Of a DNA stretch of 64,000 bases, positions 9,781 through 19,844 are shown piece after piece; position 1 is the stretch's first letter; each line of letters starts with the position of its first letter. Both the position numbers and the translations under genes were made by a program. The DNA is taken from positions 1 through 64,000 of the forward strand of contig JAUIAY010000008.1 of NCBI GenBank assembly GCA_030425285.1, given 5' to 3'. This stretch comes from Bacteroidia bacterium. GTDB taxonomy: Bacteria; Bacteroidota; Bacteroidia; Flavobacteriales; Flavobacteriaceae. The notes beneath the pieces were generated by a model, which saw only the letters and a program-made list of their open reading frames with translations, was not told the origin of the DNA and searched no databases.

Positions 9781-9917
9781 ATAACCAATGCGGCAATAAC
9801 GCCCGGAACCCAGCCGCAAAGCCATAATAGAAAAACGATTAGGATAGAGCCGCAACCTTTATCCAATACGGCTAAAGGCGGACATAAAATGGACAATAAT
9901 ACTCTCCAAAAACTCAT
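9759..9917 (-). CDS. YqaE/Pmp3 family small membrane protein
   Basis: A 52-residue gene, short enough to be missed by length-filtered gene calling. The product reads MSFWRVLLSILCPPLAVLDK, then GCGSILIVFLLWLCGWVPG, then VIAALVIL. This is the two-helix layout of the Pmp3/YqaE/UPF0057 family, including the diagnostic CPPLAV(L) motif in the first helix and the W-x-PG turn leading into the second. Family members are stress-related membrane proteolipids in plants, yeast and bacteria, and their mechanism is not settled. It is oriented with the lipoprotein-lipB unit, but that unit seems to have its own promoter. Confidence 0.85.
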   Translation of the reverse strand: MSFWRVLLSILCPPLAVLDKGCGSILIVFLLWLCGWVPGVIAALVILNNPNS

Positions 9918-9997
9918 GTGATTGATTTTAATTGATGATTATACTAATTAGACAACTAATAAGGCTATTTGTTACACGTTAATTTCAATATAATAAA

Positions 9998-10028
9998 TTG
10001 AAATCCTAATGAATAGTAATTATCTTTG
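9998..10028 (+). promoter_or_regulatory. Promoter of lysS
   Basis: TTG (9998-10000), then a 20-bp spacer, then TATCTTTG (10021-10028): a near-ideal Bacteroidota promoter. Transcription would begin near 10035. The in-frame ATG at 10009 lies upstream of that point, so the downstream ATG at 10057 must be the real lysS start. Confidence 0.7.
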
Positions 10029-10056
10029 TGCCTTCAAATTACACAATAGATTTTCA

Positions 10057-11751
10057 ATGTCACAATTATCAGAACAAGAATTGGTTCGTAGAGACAAGCT
10101 CTCAAAACTTCGTGAATTAGGTATCAACCCGTATCCTGCAGATTTGTTTCCTGTGGAAGAAACTTCCAAACAGGTGAAACAGAATTTTAAAGAAGGGAAA
10201 AAGGTTGTTATAGCTGGGCGATTGATGTCGAGACGTATTCAAGGGAATGCCAGTTTTGCTGAATTACAGGATAGCGAAGGCCGTATTCAAGTGTATTTTA
10301 ATCGCGATGAAATTTGTCCTGATGAAGACAAAACCCAATACAATACTATTTATAAAAAATTATTGGACATCGGTGATTTTATTGGTGTTGAAGGTGAACT
10401 TTTCACCACAAAAGTGGGTGAAAAAACAGTGATGGTTAAAGACTTTACCATTTTAAGCAAAGCCTTAAGACCATTACCGCAACCTCGTGTTGATGCAGAT
10501 GGCAATATACATGATGCCTTTACAGACCCAGAGCAACGTTATAGACAACGCTATGCTGATTTAGTCGTGAATCCACATGTGAAAGAGGTGTTTGTAAAGC
10601 GTACCAAGTTGTTTAATGCCATGCGTGATTTCTTTAACAAGGCAGGTTATTTTGAAGTTGAAACACCTATTTTACAACCTATTCCAGGTGGTGCTGCTGC
10701 AAGACCGTTTGTAACACATCACAATTCGTTAGATATTCCATTATACATGCGAATTGCCAACGAATTGTATTTAAAGCGATTGATAGTTGGTGGTTTTGAT
10801 GGCGTTTATGAATTCTCTAAAAACTTCCGTAACGAGGGTATGGATAGAACACATAATCCAGAATTTACAGCCATGGAAATCTATGTGTCTTACAAGGATT
10901 ACAACTGGATGATGGATTTCTGTGAGCAGTTGCTGGAACATTGTGCTGTAGCTGTAAACGGAACAACCAAAGCGACTTTTGGAAAGCACGAAATTGATTT
11001 CAAAGCGCCTTATGCTCGTGTGACGATGGCTGACTCCATCAAACATTTTACAGGTTTTGACATTACTGGTAAAACAGAAGCCGAAATACGTCAGGCAGCA
11101 AAAGACATGGATATTGAAGTTGATGACACCATGGGTAAAGGTAAATTGATTGATGAAATATTTGGTGAGAAGTGCGAGGGCAACTACATCCAACCTACTT
11201 TCATTACAGACTACCCAAAAGAAATGAGTCCATTATGTAAGGAACATCGAGACAATCCAGAATTGACCGAACGTTTTGAATTAATGGTATGCGGTAAGGA
11301 AATTGCCAATGCCTATTCTGAATTGAACGACCCATTGGATCAACGTGAGCGTTTTGAACACCAGCTTAAATTGGCTGCTAAAGGCGACGATGAAGCCACC
11401 GAGTTTATCGATTATGATTTTTTACGTGCATTAGAATATGGTATGCCTCCTACTTCCGGAATGGGTATAGGCATGGATCGATTAATTATGTTCTTGACCA
11501 ACAATCAATCGATTCAGGAAGTACTTTTCTTCCCGCAAATGAAACCAGAGAAAAAACCATTGGCAATTAGCGATGATGCTAAAGCGATTTTGGAGATTTT
11601 AAATAAGTCTGAAAAAATGGATTTAAATGACCTGAAAGGTCAATCAGGTTTAAGTAACAAAAAATGGGACAAAGCCATAAAAGACCTAACCAAGAACAAG
11701 GTTGCCAAAGTTGAAAAAACGGACGACGGCTTAATGGTTGAAGCTATATAG
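10057..11751 (+). CDS. lysS: Lysyl-tRNA synthetase, class II
   Basis: This enzyme charges tRNA-Lys with lysine using ATP. From the chosen start (MSQLSEQELVRRDKL) the product has 564 residues. The N-terminal OB-fold anticodon-binding domain contains IAGRLMSRRIQGNASF. Class II motif 2 is FRNEGMDRTHNPEFTAMEIY and motif 3 is GMGIGMDRLIMFL. The open frame extends to an earlier ATG at 10009, but a strong promoter lies between the two, so that extension is rejected. Beyond the usual C-terminus the protein carries about 65 extra residues resembling a small winged-helix domain (LEILNKSEKMDLNDLKGQSG onwards). The enzyme core is certain; the role of the extension is not known to me. Confidence 0.97.
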   Translation: MSQLSEQELVRRDKLSKLRELGINPYPADLFPVEETSKQVKQNFKEGKKVVIAGRLMSRRIQGNASFAELQDSEGRIQVYFNRDEICPDEDKTQYNTIYKKLLDIGDFIGVEGELFTTKVGEKTVMVKDFTILSKALRPLPQPRVDADGNIHDAFTDPEQRYRQRYADLVVNPHVKEVFVKRTKLFNAMRDFFNKAGYFEVETPILQPIPGGAAARPFVTHHNSLDIPLYMRIANELYLKRLIVGGFDGVYEFSKNFRNEGMDRTHNPEFTAMEIYVSYKDYNWMMDFCEQLLEHCAVAVNGTTKATFGKHEIDFKAPYARVTMADSIKHFTGFDITGKTEAEIRQAAKDMDIEVDDTMGKGKLIDEIFGEKCEGNYIQPTFITDYPKEMSPLCKEHRDNPELTERFELMVCGKEIANAYSELNDPLDQRERFEHQLKLAAKGDDEATEFIDYDFLRALEYGMPPTSGMGIGMDRLIMFLTNNQSIQEVLFFPQMKPEKKPLAISDDAKAILEILNKSEKMDLNDLKGQSGLSNKKWDKAIKDLTKNKVAKVEKTDDGLMVEAI

Positions 11752-11776
11752 TTGTCATTTTAACGTAATTATATGA

Positions 11777-11809
11777 AAAGGAACTACAATTTGTAGTTCC
11801 TTTTTTTTT
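11777..11809 (+). terminator. Intrinsic terminator of lysS
   Basis: A 12-bp perfect stem (AAAAGGAACTAC with GTAGTTCCTTTT) encloses a four-base loop and runs into a stretch of nine T residues. It begins 25 nt after the lysS stop codon. Confidence 0.9.
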
Positions 11810-11868
11810 ATTTTTAGAGAAATGGAATCGTTTTTGCAACGACTTAACAAACACTAAAACTTGACGTT

Positions 11869-12399
11869 ATGAAAATTATAAAAAATGCTTTATTGGTTTG
11901 CTTTTTATTGGCTTCTTCTTATGTTGCCCAAGCGCAAAGTATAGATTCAAACAAATCGGTTGTGGACTTTAAAATTACTGGTGGTGGTATTTTTACCGTT
12001 AAAGGGACTTTTACTGGTATGCAAGGTGATTTTAATTTTGATTCTTCTGCTATTGAAAATTCAAGTTTTGATATTTGTATTGATTCCAAAACCTTAAATA
12101 CGAAGAACGAAAAACGCGATACCCATTTACATTCTGCCGATTTCTTTGATGTGGAAAAATATCCCACTATTTGTTACAAATCGGCTTCAGTTTCCAAAAC
12201 TAGCGATGGTTATCAAACTACAGGCGACATGACTATTCATGGTGTGACTAAAACCGTCACTATTCCTTTTACTTTTAAGAACAATACGTTTAAAGGCGAA
12301 TTGGAAATCAATCGGTTTGACTACAAAATAGGAGAAGACTACGGTACTATGCGTGTTGGTGAAACTGCTAAAGTGACTATTACTTGTAAAGTTAATTAA
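11869..12399 (+). CDS. YceI family periplasmic lipocalin-like protein
   Basis: The 176-residue protein has a signal peptide (cleavage near AQAQ, residues 20-23). The whole mature part then matches YceI: the start VVDFKITGGGIFTVKGTFTG, the central DTHLHSADFFDVEKYPTI, and the later GDMTIHGVTKTVTIPF and INRFDYKIG. The fold is a beta barrel that binds a long polyisoprenoid or fatty chain in known members. Its ligand and pathway here are not deducible from context. Its stop overlaps the stop of the convergent arginine-deiminase-like gene by 4 bp (TTAA), so there is no room for its own terminator. Confidence 0.92.
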   Translation: MKIIKNALLVCFLLASSYVAQAQSIDSNKSVVDFKITGGGIFTVKGTFTGMQGDFNFDSSAIENSSFDICIDSKTLNTKNEKRDTHLHSADFFDVEKYPTICYKSASVSKTSDGYQTTGDMTIHGVTKTVTIPFTFKNNTFKGELEINRFDYKIGEDYGTMRVGETAKVTITCKVN

Positions 12400-13310
12400 T
12401 CTCGAATCAAGGGCAAAGTTGAACAACGCAAGAGACCTTCTTGTTTGGCAATTTCAGCGTAAGGCACTTCTTCAACCATAATACCTTGATTGCGTAACCA
12501 TGTATTCAACCGGGTGAAATTCCTTTCCGAAATAACGACATCTTCAGAAATCGAGAAGATGTTACTATTCATGTTGTACATTTCTTCTTTGTCAATTTCA
12601 AAAACATTCTCCTTGCCAAAGAAATTTAGTAACCAATTATATTCTTCTTCAACCAAAAAACCGTTTTTATGAAGTATGGCTTTCCCTTTACCAATAGGCT
12701 GAAAGCAACAATCTAAATGGAGGGCATTTTCCCTTGGGTTGGTATTGGACTTTCGTAAATCAAACGACTTAATTTTTTTATGGGGGAATAGCTCTTTCAT
12801 AGCTTCAACAGCATCCATATTGGTTCTAGCTATAATATAATCTGAATAATCATTACCTCTATAGGTACCAATGAATATATGATCATTGTACAACATAACA
12901 TCGCCACCTTCAATATGGCAATGTTCAGGCAATTTAATTCTTTGTTCTTTGGGAACTTGTGACCATACATGCTCAATAGCAGTAAACTCCTCTTCCCTAT
13001 CTGGAAGAATATTGGCTTTAACAAACTTATCATCAATCACAAAAGCAATATCCCGAGTGAAAATTTGATTACAATCCTCAATTATATTTGGACGAAAAAC
13101 CTGAATATCATATTTCTTAAAAACTGCAGCTACAGCTTCCATTTCCTTGACCATATCCGCCTCAACAGGATAGGTTCCTGCTTTGATGTGTTCCAATGAT
13201 TTTGGATCGTAAGCTTCCTCAATTGTTGGTGTTGGTCCGTTGCTTTTAGCTGTTCCAAGAACAACTGCCCGCAATCGGGATGTTTCGTTTTTAACGTTTA
13301 GTTTTAGCAT
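12396..13310 (-). CDS. Arginine deiminase-fold amidinohydrolase (DDAH/ADI-like)
   Basis: The 304-residue protein has the guanidino-group-modifying fold of dimethylarginine dimethylaminohydrolases, arginine deiminases and amidinotransferases. Visible active-site features are FTRDIAFV (substrate-binding), EGGDVML (acidic pair), ALHLDCCFQPIG (catalytic His) and the nucleophilic Cys296 in LLRCSTLPLIRD near the C-terminus. It probably hydrolyses arginine or a methylated or modified arginine to citrulline. Which substrate is used cannot be read from the sequence. No arginine-deiminase pathway genes (carbamate kinase, ornithine carbamoyltransferase) are adjacent. The terminator of the upstream gltA gene ends only about 10 bp before its start codon. 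Confidence 0.85.
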   Translation of the reverse strand: MLKLNVKNETSRLRAVVLGTAKSNGPTPTIEEAYDPKSLEHIKAGTYPVEADMVKEMEAVAAVFKKYDIQVFRPNIIEDCNQIFTRDIAFVIDDKFVKANILPDREEEFTAIEHVWSQVPKEQRIKLPEHCHIEGGDVMLYNDHIFIGTYRGNDYSDYIIARTNMDAVEAMKELFPHKKIKSFDLRKSNTNPRENALHLDCCFQPIGKGKAILHKNGFLVEEEYNWLLNFFGKENVFEIDKEEMYNMNSNIFSISEDVVISERNFTRLNTWLRNQGIMVEEVPYAEIAKQEGLLRCSTLPLIRD

Positions 13311-13320
13311 GTTGTAAATA

Positions 13321-13350
13321 TAAAAAAAGCTCCATAGAATCTATGAAGCT
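13321..13350 (-). terminator. Intrinsic terminator of gltA
   Basis: On the minus strand an 11-bp stem (AGCTTCATAGA with TCTATGGAGCT, one G-U pair) has a single unpaired base between the arms and is followed by seven T residues. It lies 21 nt after the gltA stop and just upstream of the next gene's ATG. Confidence 0.8.
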
Positions 13351-13370
13351 TGAATATGATATTATCAATA

Positions 13371-14657
13371 CTATCGCTTATTAATAGCTTTAAAAGGCCT
13401 TAAGGTTTCCCCAATATAAATTTGTCTTGGTCTACCAATTGGCTCATTGTTTAAACGCATTTCACGCCATTGTGCTATCCAACCTGGTAAGCGACCTAAA
13501 GCAAACATTACGGTAAACATATCTGTTGGGATTCCCATAGCACGGTAAATGATACCTGAATAGAAATCGACATTCGGGTAAAGTTTACGCTTTACGAAGT
13601 AATCATCCTCCAAAGCTTCTTTTTCAAGGCCTTTGGCGATATCTAAAATTGGATCTTCAATTCCTAGGTTTCCTAAAACGTCATCAGCTGATTTTTTGAT
13701 GATTCTCGCACGTGGATCGAAATTTTTATAAACACGGTGCCCGAATCCCATTAAACGGAATGGATCATCTTTATCCTTGGCTTTAGCCATATATTTTTTG
13801 GTATCACCACCATCTTCTTTGATAGCTTCCAACATTTCCAATACCGCTTGATTCGCTCCACCATGCAATGGTCCCCAAAGTGCAGAGATACCTGAAGACA
13901 AAGAAGCAAATAATCCTGCATGGGAAGAACCTACAATTCTGACAGTTGATGTTGAACAGTTTTGCTCATGGTCGGCGTGAAGAATCAATAATTTATCTAA
14001 TGCATCAACCACTACTGGATCTAAAACATACTCCTCATTAGGTTGTTTAAACATCATTTTAAGGCAATTCTCTACATAGCCTAAATTCTTATCACCATAA
14101 TCCAATGGTAAACCATGCTTCTTACGCAATGTCCAAGCTACCAATACAGGGAATTTACCCATAATACGGACAATAGCTTTGTACATTTCCTCTTCAGAAT
14201 TCACATTCACAGAAGATGGATTAAAAGCTGTTAAGGCACTGGTCAATGAGGCTAAAACACCCATTGGGTGAGCAGACTTTGGAAAAGCATCTACAATCTT
14301 GCGAACATCATCATCTACTACCGAGTGGCTTTTAATGTCTGCATGGAATTTATCTAATTGTTCCTGCGTAGGCAATTCACCAAAAATCAACAAGTAAGCT
14401 ACTTCCAAAAAGTCAGCTTTTTCAGCTAATTCTTCAATAGAATACCCACGATATCTTAAAATACCTTTTTCACCATCCAAAAATGTAATGGCGCTGGTAC
14501 AAGAGCCCGTGTTTTTATAACCAGGATCAATAGTAACCACACCATTGGTGGCACCACGTAATGATTTGATATCAATGGCAACTTCATTTTCTGTCCCTTT
14601 TACAAGCGGAAAATCATATTTCTGGCCGTTAACTTCTATAGTAGCTTTATCTGACAT
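13371..14657 (-). CDS. gltA: Citrate synthase
   Basis: This enzyme condenses oxaloacetate with acetyl-CoA, the entry step of the TCA cycle. The open frame extends 22 codons further upstream, but MSDKATIEVNGQKYDFPLV at 14657 is the normal start of type II (hexameric-type) citrate synthases and gives 428 residues. Active-site motifs are present: LILHADHEQNCSTSTVR (His), GPLHGGANQAVLEML (His) and MGFGHRVYKNFDPRA, with the catalytic Asp further on in PNVDFYSGI. It is a monocistronic-looking gene between its own terminator and the eno terminator. Confidence 0.98.
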   Translation of the reverse strand: MSDKATIEVNGQKYDFPLVKGTENEVAIDIKSLRGATNGVVTIDPGYKNTGSCTSAITFLDGEKGILRYRGYSIEELAEKADFLEVAYLLIFGELPTQEQLDKFHADIKSHSVVDDDVRKIVDAFPKSAHPMGVLASLTSALTAFNPSSVNVNSEEEMYKAIVRIMGKFPVLVAWTLRKKHGLPLDYGDKNLGYVENCLKMMFKQPNEEYVLDPVVVDALDKLLILHADHEQNCSTSTVRIVGSSHAGLFASLSSGISALWGPLHGGANQAVLEMLEAIKEDGGDTKKYMAKAKDKDDPFRLMGFGHRVYKNFDPRARIIKKSADDVLGNLGIEDPILDIAKGLEKEALEDDYFVKRKLYPNVDFYSGIIYRAMGIPTDMFTVMFALGRLPGWIAQWREMRLNNEPIGRPRQIYIGETLRPFKAINKR

Positions 14658-14782
14658 AGGTATTCTAAAATTTTTGATGTTAAGTTGTCGAATTTGACAG
14701 CACGAAAATACGAAATATCTCACGATATATAAAGGATATCACAGAGGATTTATCAATTTTGGTATTGCTAAAATTGATATTT

Positions 14783-14820
14783 AAAATAAAAAGCGATTAT
14801 TCATAAAATAATCGCTTTTA
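14783..14820 (-). terminator. Intrinsic terminator of eno
   Basis: On the minus strand, AAAAGCGATTATT pairs with its complement across a short A/T loop, and the 3' arm runs into TTTTTTATTTTAA. It begins about 20 nt after the eno stop codon. Confidence 0.85.
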
Positions 14821-14840
14821 AATACGTAAGAATTCATTTA

Positions 14841-16148
<1,308 letters not shown>

Positions 16149-16165
16149 TTATTTAGTTATTGTTA

Positions 16166-16173
16166 CAAATTTA
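16166..16173 (-). promoter_or_regulatory. -7 box of the eno promoter
   Basis: The minus strand reads TAAATTTG, an exact TAnnTTTG match, 33 nt upstream of the eno ATG. The region 20 bp further upstream has only a weak -33 resemblance (TTTCG). Confidence 0.45.
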
Positions 16174-16241
16174 CAAAATACTCCTACGAAACGGTATTTT
16201 CAATTAGAGTATTACATTAATTTTTTACGATAATGTTTTCG

Positions 16242-16285
16242 TATTAAAAAAACCTCAAGGAATTTTCGGATTCTTTGAGGTTTTT
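16242..16285 (-). terminator. Intrinsic terminator of carA
   Basis: On the minus strand AAAAACCTCAAAGAA pairs with TTCCTTGAGGTTTTT (one G-U pair) around a loop of about ten bases, followed by a T tract. It starts only a few bases after the carA stop codon. Confidence 0.88.
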
Positions 16286-16288
16286 AAA

Positions 16289-17392
16289 TTAGGCTTTTTG
16301 AATATTCTCTATAAACTGGTCAAACAGATACGAGGAATCATGTGGTCCTGGACTGGCTTCCGGATGATATTGCACCGAGAAGCAGTTTTTGGATTTCATA
16401 CGTATGCCTGCTACTGTATGGTCATTTAGGTGTACATGGGTAATCTCAACATCAGGATGCTTTTCAGTTTCCTCACGATTGATAGCAAATCCATGGTTTT
16501 GGGAGGTGATTTCACCTTTCCCTGTTAGCATATTTTTTACTGGATGGTTAATACCACGGTGTCCATGATGCATTTTGTAGGTTGAAATACCATTGGCTAA
16601 GGCAATTACCTGATGCCCTAAACAAATACCAAACAATGGTAAATTTCTACTGATTATTTCTTTGGCAACCGATTGTGCTTCTACTAAAGGTTCTGGGTCA
16701 CCAGGACCATTCGATAAAAAGTAGCCATCAGGTTTAAATGCTTCTAAATCTTCAAACTTGGCATTGTATGGAAATACTTTAATGTAGGCATCACGCTTCG
16801 CTAGGTTGCGTAAAATATTTTTCTTCACGCCTATATCCAAAGCTGCAATCTTATACTTGGCATTTTCATTACCATAGAAATAAGGCTCTTTTGTTGAAAC
16901 TTTGGATGCCAATTCAAGACCTTCCATATTAGGTACTTCTGCCAATTGATTTTTAAGGTCTTCTATTTTATCTACTTCTGTTGTGATAACGGCATTCATA
17001 GCACCATTATCTCTAATGTACGCTACCAAAGCTCTGGTATCCACATCGGAAATGGCCAGCACATTATATTTTTCAAAAAACTGTTCCAAGTTTCCTTCTC
17101 CTGATGGTCTGGAATAATTGAAGCTAAAATTTTTACAAATCAGACCTGAAATTTTTATGGAATCAGATTCCATTTCGTCTTCATGGGTTCCATAGTTTCC
17201 AATGTGTGCATTGGTGGTTACCATAAGTTGTCCGAAGTAAGAAGGATCTGTAAAAATTTCTTGATAACCTGTTGTTCCGGTATTGAAACATACTTCGCCA
17301 AAAGCAGTTCCTTTTTTACCAATTGATTTACCGTGAAATATTGTTCCGTCTGCTAGTAGAACAATGGCTTTGTCTCGTTTATTATACTTCAT
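16289..17392 (-). CDS. carA: Carbamoyl-phosphate synthase small (glutaminase) subunit
   Basis: This subunit hydrolyses glutamine and channels ammonia to the large subunit CarB for carbamoyl phosphate, which feeds arginine and pyrimidine synthesis. The start at 17392 (MKYNKRDKAIVLLADG) gives 367 residues; the frame reaches 7 codons further upstream. The N-terminal CPSase domain has FGEVCFNTGTTGYQEIFTDP. The class I amidotransferase triad is Cys257 in FGICLGHQ with His343 and Glu345 in QYHPEA. The carB gene is not in the window. It follows the ribosomal block but is separated from it by the rplQ terminator. Confidence 0.98.
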   Translation of the reverse strand: MKYNKRDKAIVLLADGTIFHGKSIGKKGTAFGEVCFNTGTTGYQEIFTDPSYFGQLMVTTNAHIGNYGTHEDEMESDSIKISGLICKNFSFNYSRPSGEGNLEQFFEKYNVLAISDVDTRALVAYIRDNGAMNAVITTEVDKIEDLKNQLAEVPNMEGLELASKVSTKEPYFYGNENAKYKIAALDIGVKKNILRNLAKRDAYIKVFPYNAKFEDLEAFKPDGYFLSNGPGDPEPLVEAQSVAKEIISRNLPLFGICLGHQVIALANGISTYKMHHGHRGINHPVKNMLTGKGEITSQNHGFAINREETEKHPDVEITHVHLNDHTVAGIRMKSKNCFSVQYHPEASPGPHDSSYLFDQFIENIQKA

Positions 17393-17421
17393 TTCTAAAA
17401 AAAGGTTTTGCAAAATTGCAT

Positions 17422-17455
17422 AAAAAAAAGGATAACCTAAAATAGATTATCCTTT
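17422..17455 (-). terminator. Terminator closing the ribosomal protein block
   Basis: On the minus strand AAAGGATAA pairs with TTATCCTTT around an 11-nt loop and the 3' arm runs into eight T residues. It lies just after the rplQ stop and 30 bp before the carA start. Confidence 0.88.
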
Positions 17456-17478
17456 ATATATTAAATGCTTATTAACAT

Positions 17479-17952
17479 TTATTCTTCTTCGTTGGTTGCT
17501 TGAGTTTCAACAGGAGCTGCAGCAGCTGGTTTAGAACCACCTCTTCTACTTCTACGTGTTGTTTTCTTCTTCGCTTTACCTGCATTGTATAGTTCGTTGT
17601 AGTCAACCAACTCTATCATTGCCATATCAGCGTTATCACCCAAACGATTACCTAACTTGATAATTCTTGTGTAACCTCCTGGTCTGTCACCAACTTTAGG
17701 AGCTACTTCTCTGAATAATTCAGCAACAGCTTCCTTTTGTCTTAAGCGAGACATTACAATACGTCTGTTGTGAGTAGTGTCTTCTTTAGATTTGGTTACT
17801 AATGGCTCAACAAATTGTTTTAAAGCTTTTGCTTTAGCTACAGTTGTGTTAATACGTTTGTGCTCAATTAATGAACAAGCCATATTAGCCAACATTGACT
17901 TTCTGTGAGCTGTTTTTCTACCTAAATGGTTTACTTTTTTTCCGTGTCTCAT
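17479..17952 (-). CDS. rplQ: 50S ribosomal protein L17
   Basis: The N-terminal 115 residues are canonical L17 ([20 protein letters not shown], then [17 protein letters not shown] and [10 protein letters not shown]). The protein is extended to 157 residues by a basic stretch ([12 protein letters not shown]) and an Ala/Glu-rich tail ending NEEE. Such a low-complexity tail is common in Bacteroidota L17. It is the last gene of the rpsD-rpoA-rplQ segment and is followed by a strong terminator. Confidence 0.98.
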   Translation of the reverse strand: MRHGKKVNHLGRKTAHRKSMLANMACSLIEHKRINTTVAKAKALKQFVEPLVTKSKEDTTHNRRIVMSRLRQKEAVAELFREVAPKVGDRPGGYTRIIKLGNRLGDNADMAMIELVDYNELYNAGKAKKKTTRRSRRGGSKPAAAAPVETQATNEEE

Positions 17953-17971
17953 GACCTTTGTTTTATCATCT

Positions 17972-18001
17972 TGCTACCAAACCACTTTTCAAGTGGGAGC
18001 A
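17972..18001 (-). other. Hairpin in the rpoA-rplQ intergenic gap
   Basis: CCACTT (17982-17987) pairs with AAGTGG (17991-17996) around a 3-nt loop. TGCT/AGCA pairing extends the helix beyond an internal loop. There is no T tract, so it is not a terminator. It sits directly 5' of the rplQ start in the transcript. A processing or translational-control role is only a guess. Confidence 0.4.
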
Positions 18002-18013
18002 AAATATGATTAA

Positions 18014-19006
18014 TTAATCTTTATCTAATTTGTATTTTGATAAGTCCATTCCGAAATTCAATCCTTTCACATTTACTAGTTCCTCTAGCTCTGTTAAAGA
18101 TTTCTTACCGAAGTTACGGAACTTCATTAAATCGTTTTTATTGAATGATACTAAATCACCTAACGTATCAACTTCAGCAGCTTTTAAACAGTTTAAAGCA
18201 CGAACAGAAAGATCCATATCTACCAATTTGGTCTTTAATAGCTGTCTCATGTGAAGTGATTCTTCATCATAAGTTTCAGTTTGTGCAATTTCATCAGCTT
18301 CTAATGTAATACGCTCATCAGAGAATAACATGAAGTGGTGAATTAATGTTTTAGCGGCTTCAGTCAACGCATCTTGTGGGTTGATAGAACCATCTGTAAT
18401 GATTTCGAAAACTAATTTTTCGTAATCTGTTTTTTGCTCTACACGGTAATTCTCAATGCTATACTTAACATTTTTAATTGGCGTATAGATTGAATCAGTA
18501 AAAATTGTTCCAATTGGTGCAGAAGCTTTTTTGTTTTCTTCAGCTGGAACATAACCTCTACCTTTTTCAATAGTGATCTCCATATTGATGTTCACTTTAG
18601 GATCTAAATTACAGATTACTAATTCTGAATTTAATACTTGGAATCCTGAAATGAATTTTTGGAAATCGCCTGCTGTAATTTGTTCTTGTCCTGAAATAGA
18701 AATTGAAACGGATTCGTTGTCAACATCATCAATTTGTCTTTTAAAACGGATTTGTTTTAAATTTAAAATCATTTCAGTAACATCTTCCACAACACCTGCT
18801 ATTGTAGAGAATTCGTGATCAACACCTTCAATTCTAACCGATGTGATTGCAAAACCTTCTAAAGAGGATAATAAAACTCTTCTTAATGCATTTCCAACTG
18901 TTAAACCATAACCTGGTTCTAAAGGTCTGAACTCGAATTTCCCTTCAAAGTCAGTTGAATCAATCATGATTACTTTGTCGGGTTTTTGAAAACTAAATAC
19001 TGCCAT
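18014..19006 (-). CDS. rpoA: RNA polymerase alpha subunit
   Basis: The 330-residue protein has both expected domains. The N-terminal assembly domain contains [20 protein letters not shown] and [16 protein letters not shown]. The C-terminal DNA- and activator-binding domain (about 250-320) has [20 protein letters not shown] and [13 protein letters not shown]. It nucleates RNA polymerase by dimerising and recruiting beta and beta-prime. It lies between rpsD and rplQ, in the conserved alpha-operon order. Confidence 0.99.
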   Translation of the reverse strand: MAVFSFQKPDKVIMIDSTDFEGKFEFRPLEPGYGLTVGNALRRVLLSSLEGFAITSVRIEGVDHEFSTIAGVVEDVTEMILNLKQIRFKRQIDDVDNESVSISISGQEQITAGDFQKFISGFQVLNSELVICNLDPKVNINMEITIEKGRGYVPAEENKKASAPIGTIFTDSIYTPIKNVKYSIENYRVEQKTDYEKLVFEIITDGSINPQDALTEAAKTLIHHFMLFSDERITLEADEIAQTETYDEESLHMRQLLKTKLVDMDLSVRALNCLKAAEVDTLGDLVSFNKNDLMKFRNFGKKSLTELEELVNVKGLNFGMDLSKYKLDKD

Positions 19007-19103
19007 ATTATTTCTTCGTTTTAATTGTTATTTAGTTGCGCGGTCTATAAGTTTGAAGAAGTACAAATAAACCCTTTGGCTAAATACCAATGTTTTTAAT
19101 TTA

Positions 19104-19709
19104 TTATTTAGAGTACAATTCGACGATGAATTGCTCATTGATATTTTCTGGAATTTGGATTCTAGCAGGAACAGATACATAAGTTCCTTCTTTTTTATCG
19201 TTATTCCAAGTAATCCACTCGTATACGTGGCTTGAGTTAGCTAATGAATTAGTAATTGACTCAAGAGATTTTGATTTTTCTCTTACAGCTACAACATCAC
19301 CAGCTTTTAATTGGTATGATGGAATGTTTACCAACTCACCATTTACGGTAACGTGTCTGTGAGAAACCAATTGTCTAGCTCCGCTTCTTGATGGTGCCAT
19401 ACCCATTCTGAAAACCACATTATCTAAACGTGACTCACACAATTGTAATAAAACCTCACCTGTAATTCCAGGAGCTGCAGTTGCTTTTTTGAACATATTT
19501 CTGAACTGACGCTCTAAAATACCATAGGTATATTTAGCTTTTTGCTTCTCCATTAATTGGATAGCATATTCAGATTTTTTACCACGACGCTTGTTAGCAC
19601 CATGTTGACCTGGAGGGTAGTTTCTTTTCTCAAAAGATTTGTCTTCTCCATAGATAGCTTCGCCAAACTTACGAGCTATTTTAGTTTTAGGACCAGTATA
19701 TCTTGCCAT
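19104..19709 (-). CDS. rpsD: 30S ribosomal protein S4
   Basis: The 201-residue S4 binds the 5' domain of 16S rRNA early in assembly. It begins [20 protein letters not shown] and has the RNA-binding S4 domain with [20 protein letters not shown] and [16 protein letters not shown]. There is no zinc-binding Cys cluster at the N-terminus. A promoter and a terminator-like hairpin lie in the 173-nt gap upstream. This gene may therefore begin a separate transcription unit with rpoA and rplQ. In other bacteria S4 represses the alpha operon. Confidence 0.98.
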   Translation of the reverse strand: MARYTGPKTKIARKFGEAIYGEDKSFEKRNYPPGQHGANKRRGKKSEYAIQLMEKQKAKYTYGILERQFRNMFKKATAAPGITGEVLLQLCESRLDNVVFRMGMAPSRSGARQLVSHRHVTVNGELVNIPSYQLKAGDVVAVREKSKSLESITNSLANSSHVYEWITWNNDKKEGTYVSVPARIQIPENINEQFIVELYSK

Positions 19710-19815
19710 TTTAAAAAATTAAATTATAAGAGTGATTATGAATTAAGGTCTTAATCTTATCCTTCGATAATCGTTGATCTCTCGTTGATACTTGTTAATT
19801 GTTATTTTGGGGTTG

Positions 19816-19844
19816 CAAATTTACATATAAAAAATTAATATCAA
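19816..19844 (-). promoter_or_regulatory. Candidate promoter for rpsD-rpoA-rplQ
   Basis: The minus strand shows TTG (19842-19844), an 18-bp spacer and TAAATTTG (19816-19823), an exact TAnnTTTG box. The -33 TTG is the first triplet of the 3' arm of the hairpin that follows rpsK, so promoter and terminator overlap physically. The predicted leader to rpsD is about 100 nt. Confidence 0.5.

Noticed and set aside
10009-10056. Longer N-terminus of lysS from the ATG at 10009
   Set aside because: A strong promoter with its -7 box at 10021-10028 lies inside this extension, so the transcript would begin after it.
10771-11193. 140-codon open frame antisense to lysS
   Set aside because: It is read entirely opposite a highly conserved synthetase gene, has a Cys/His/Phe-rich composition typical of reverse-frame translation and no recognisable motif.
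17405-17421. Promoter for carA between the rplQ terminator and the carA start
   Set aside because: A CAATTTTG sequence resembles TAnnTTTG with one mismatch, but no -33 TTG lies at a suitable distance, so it was not annotated.
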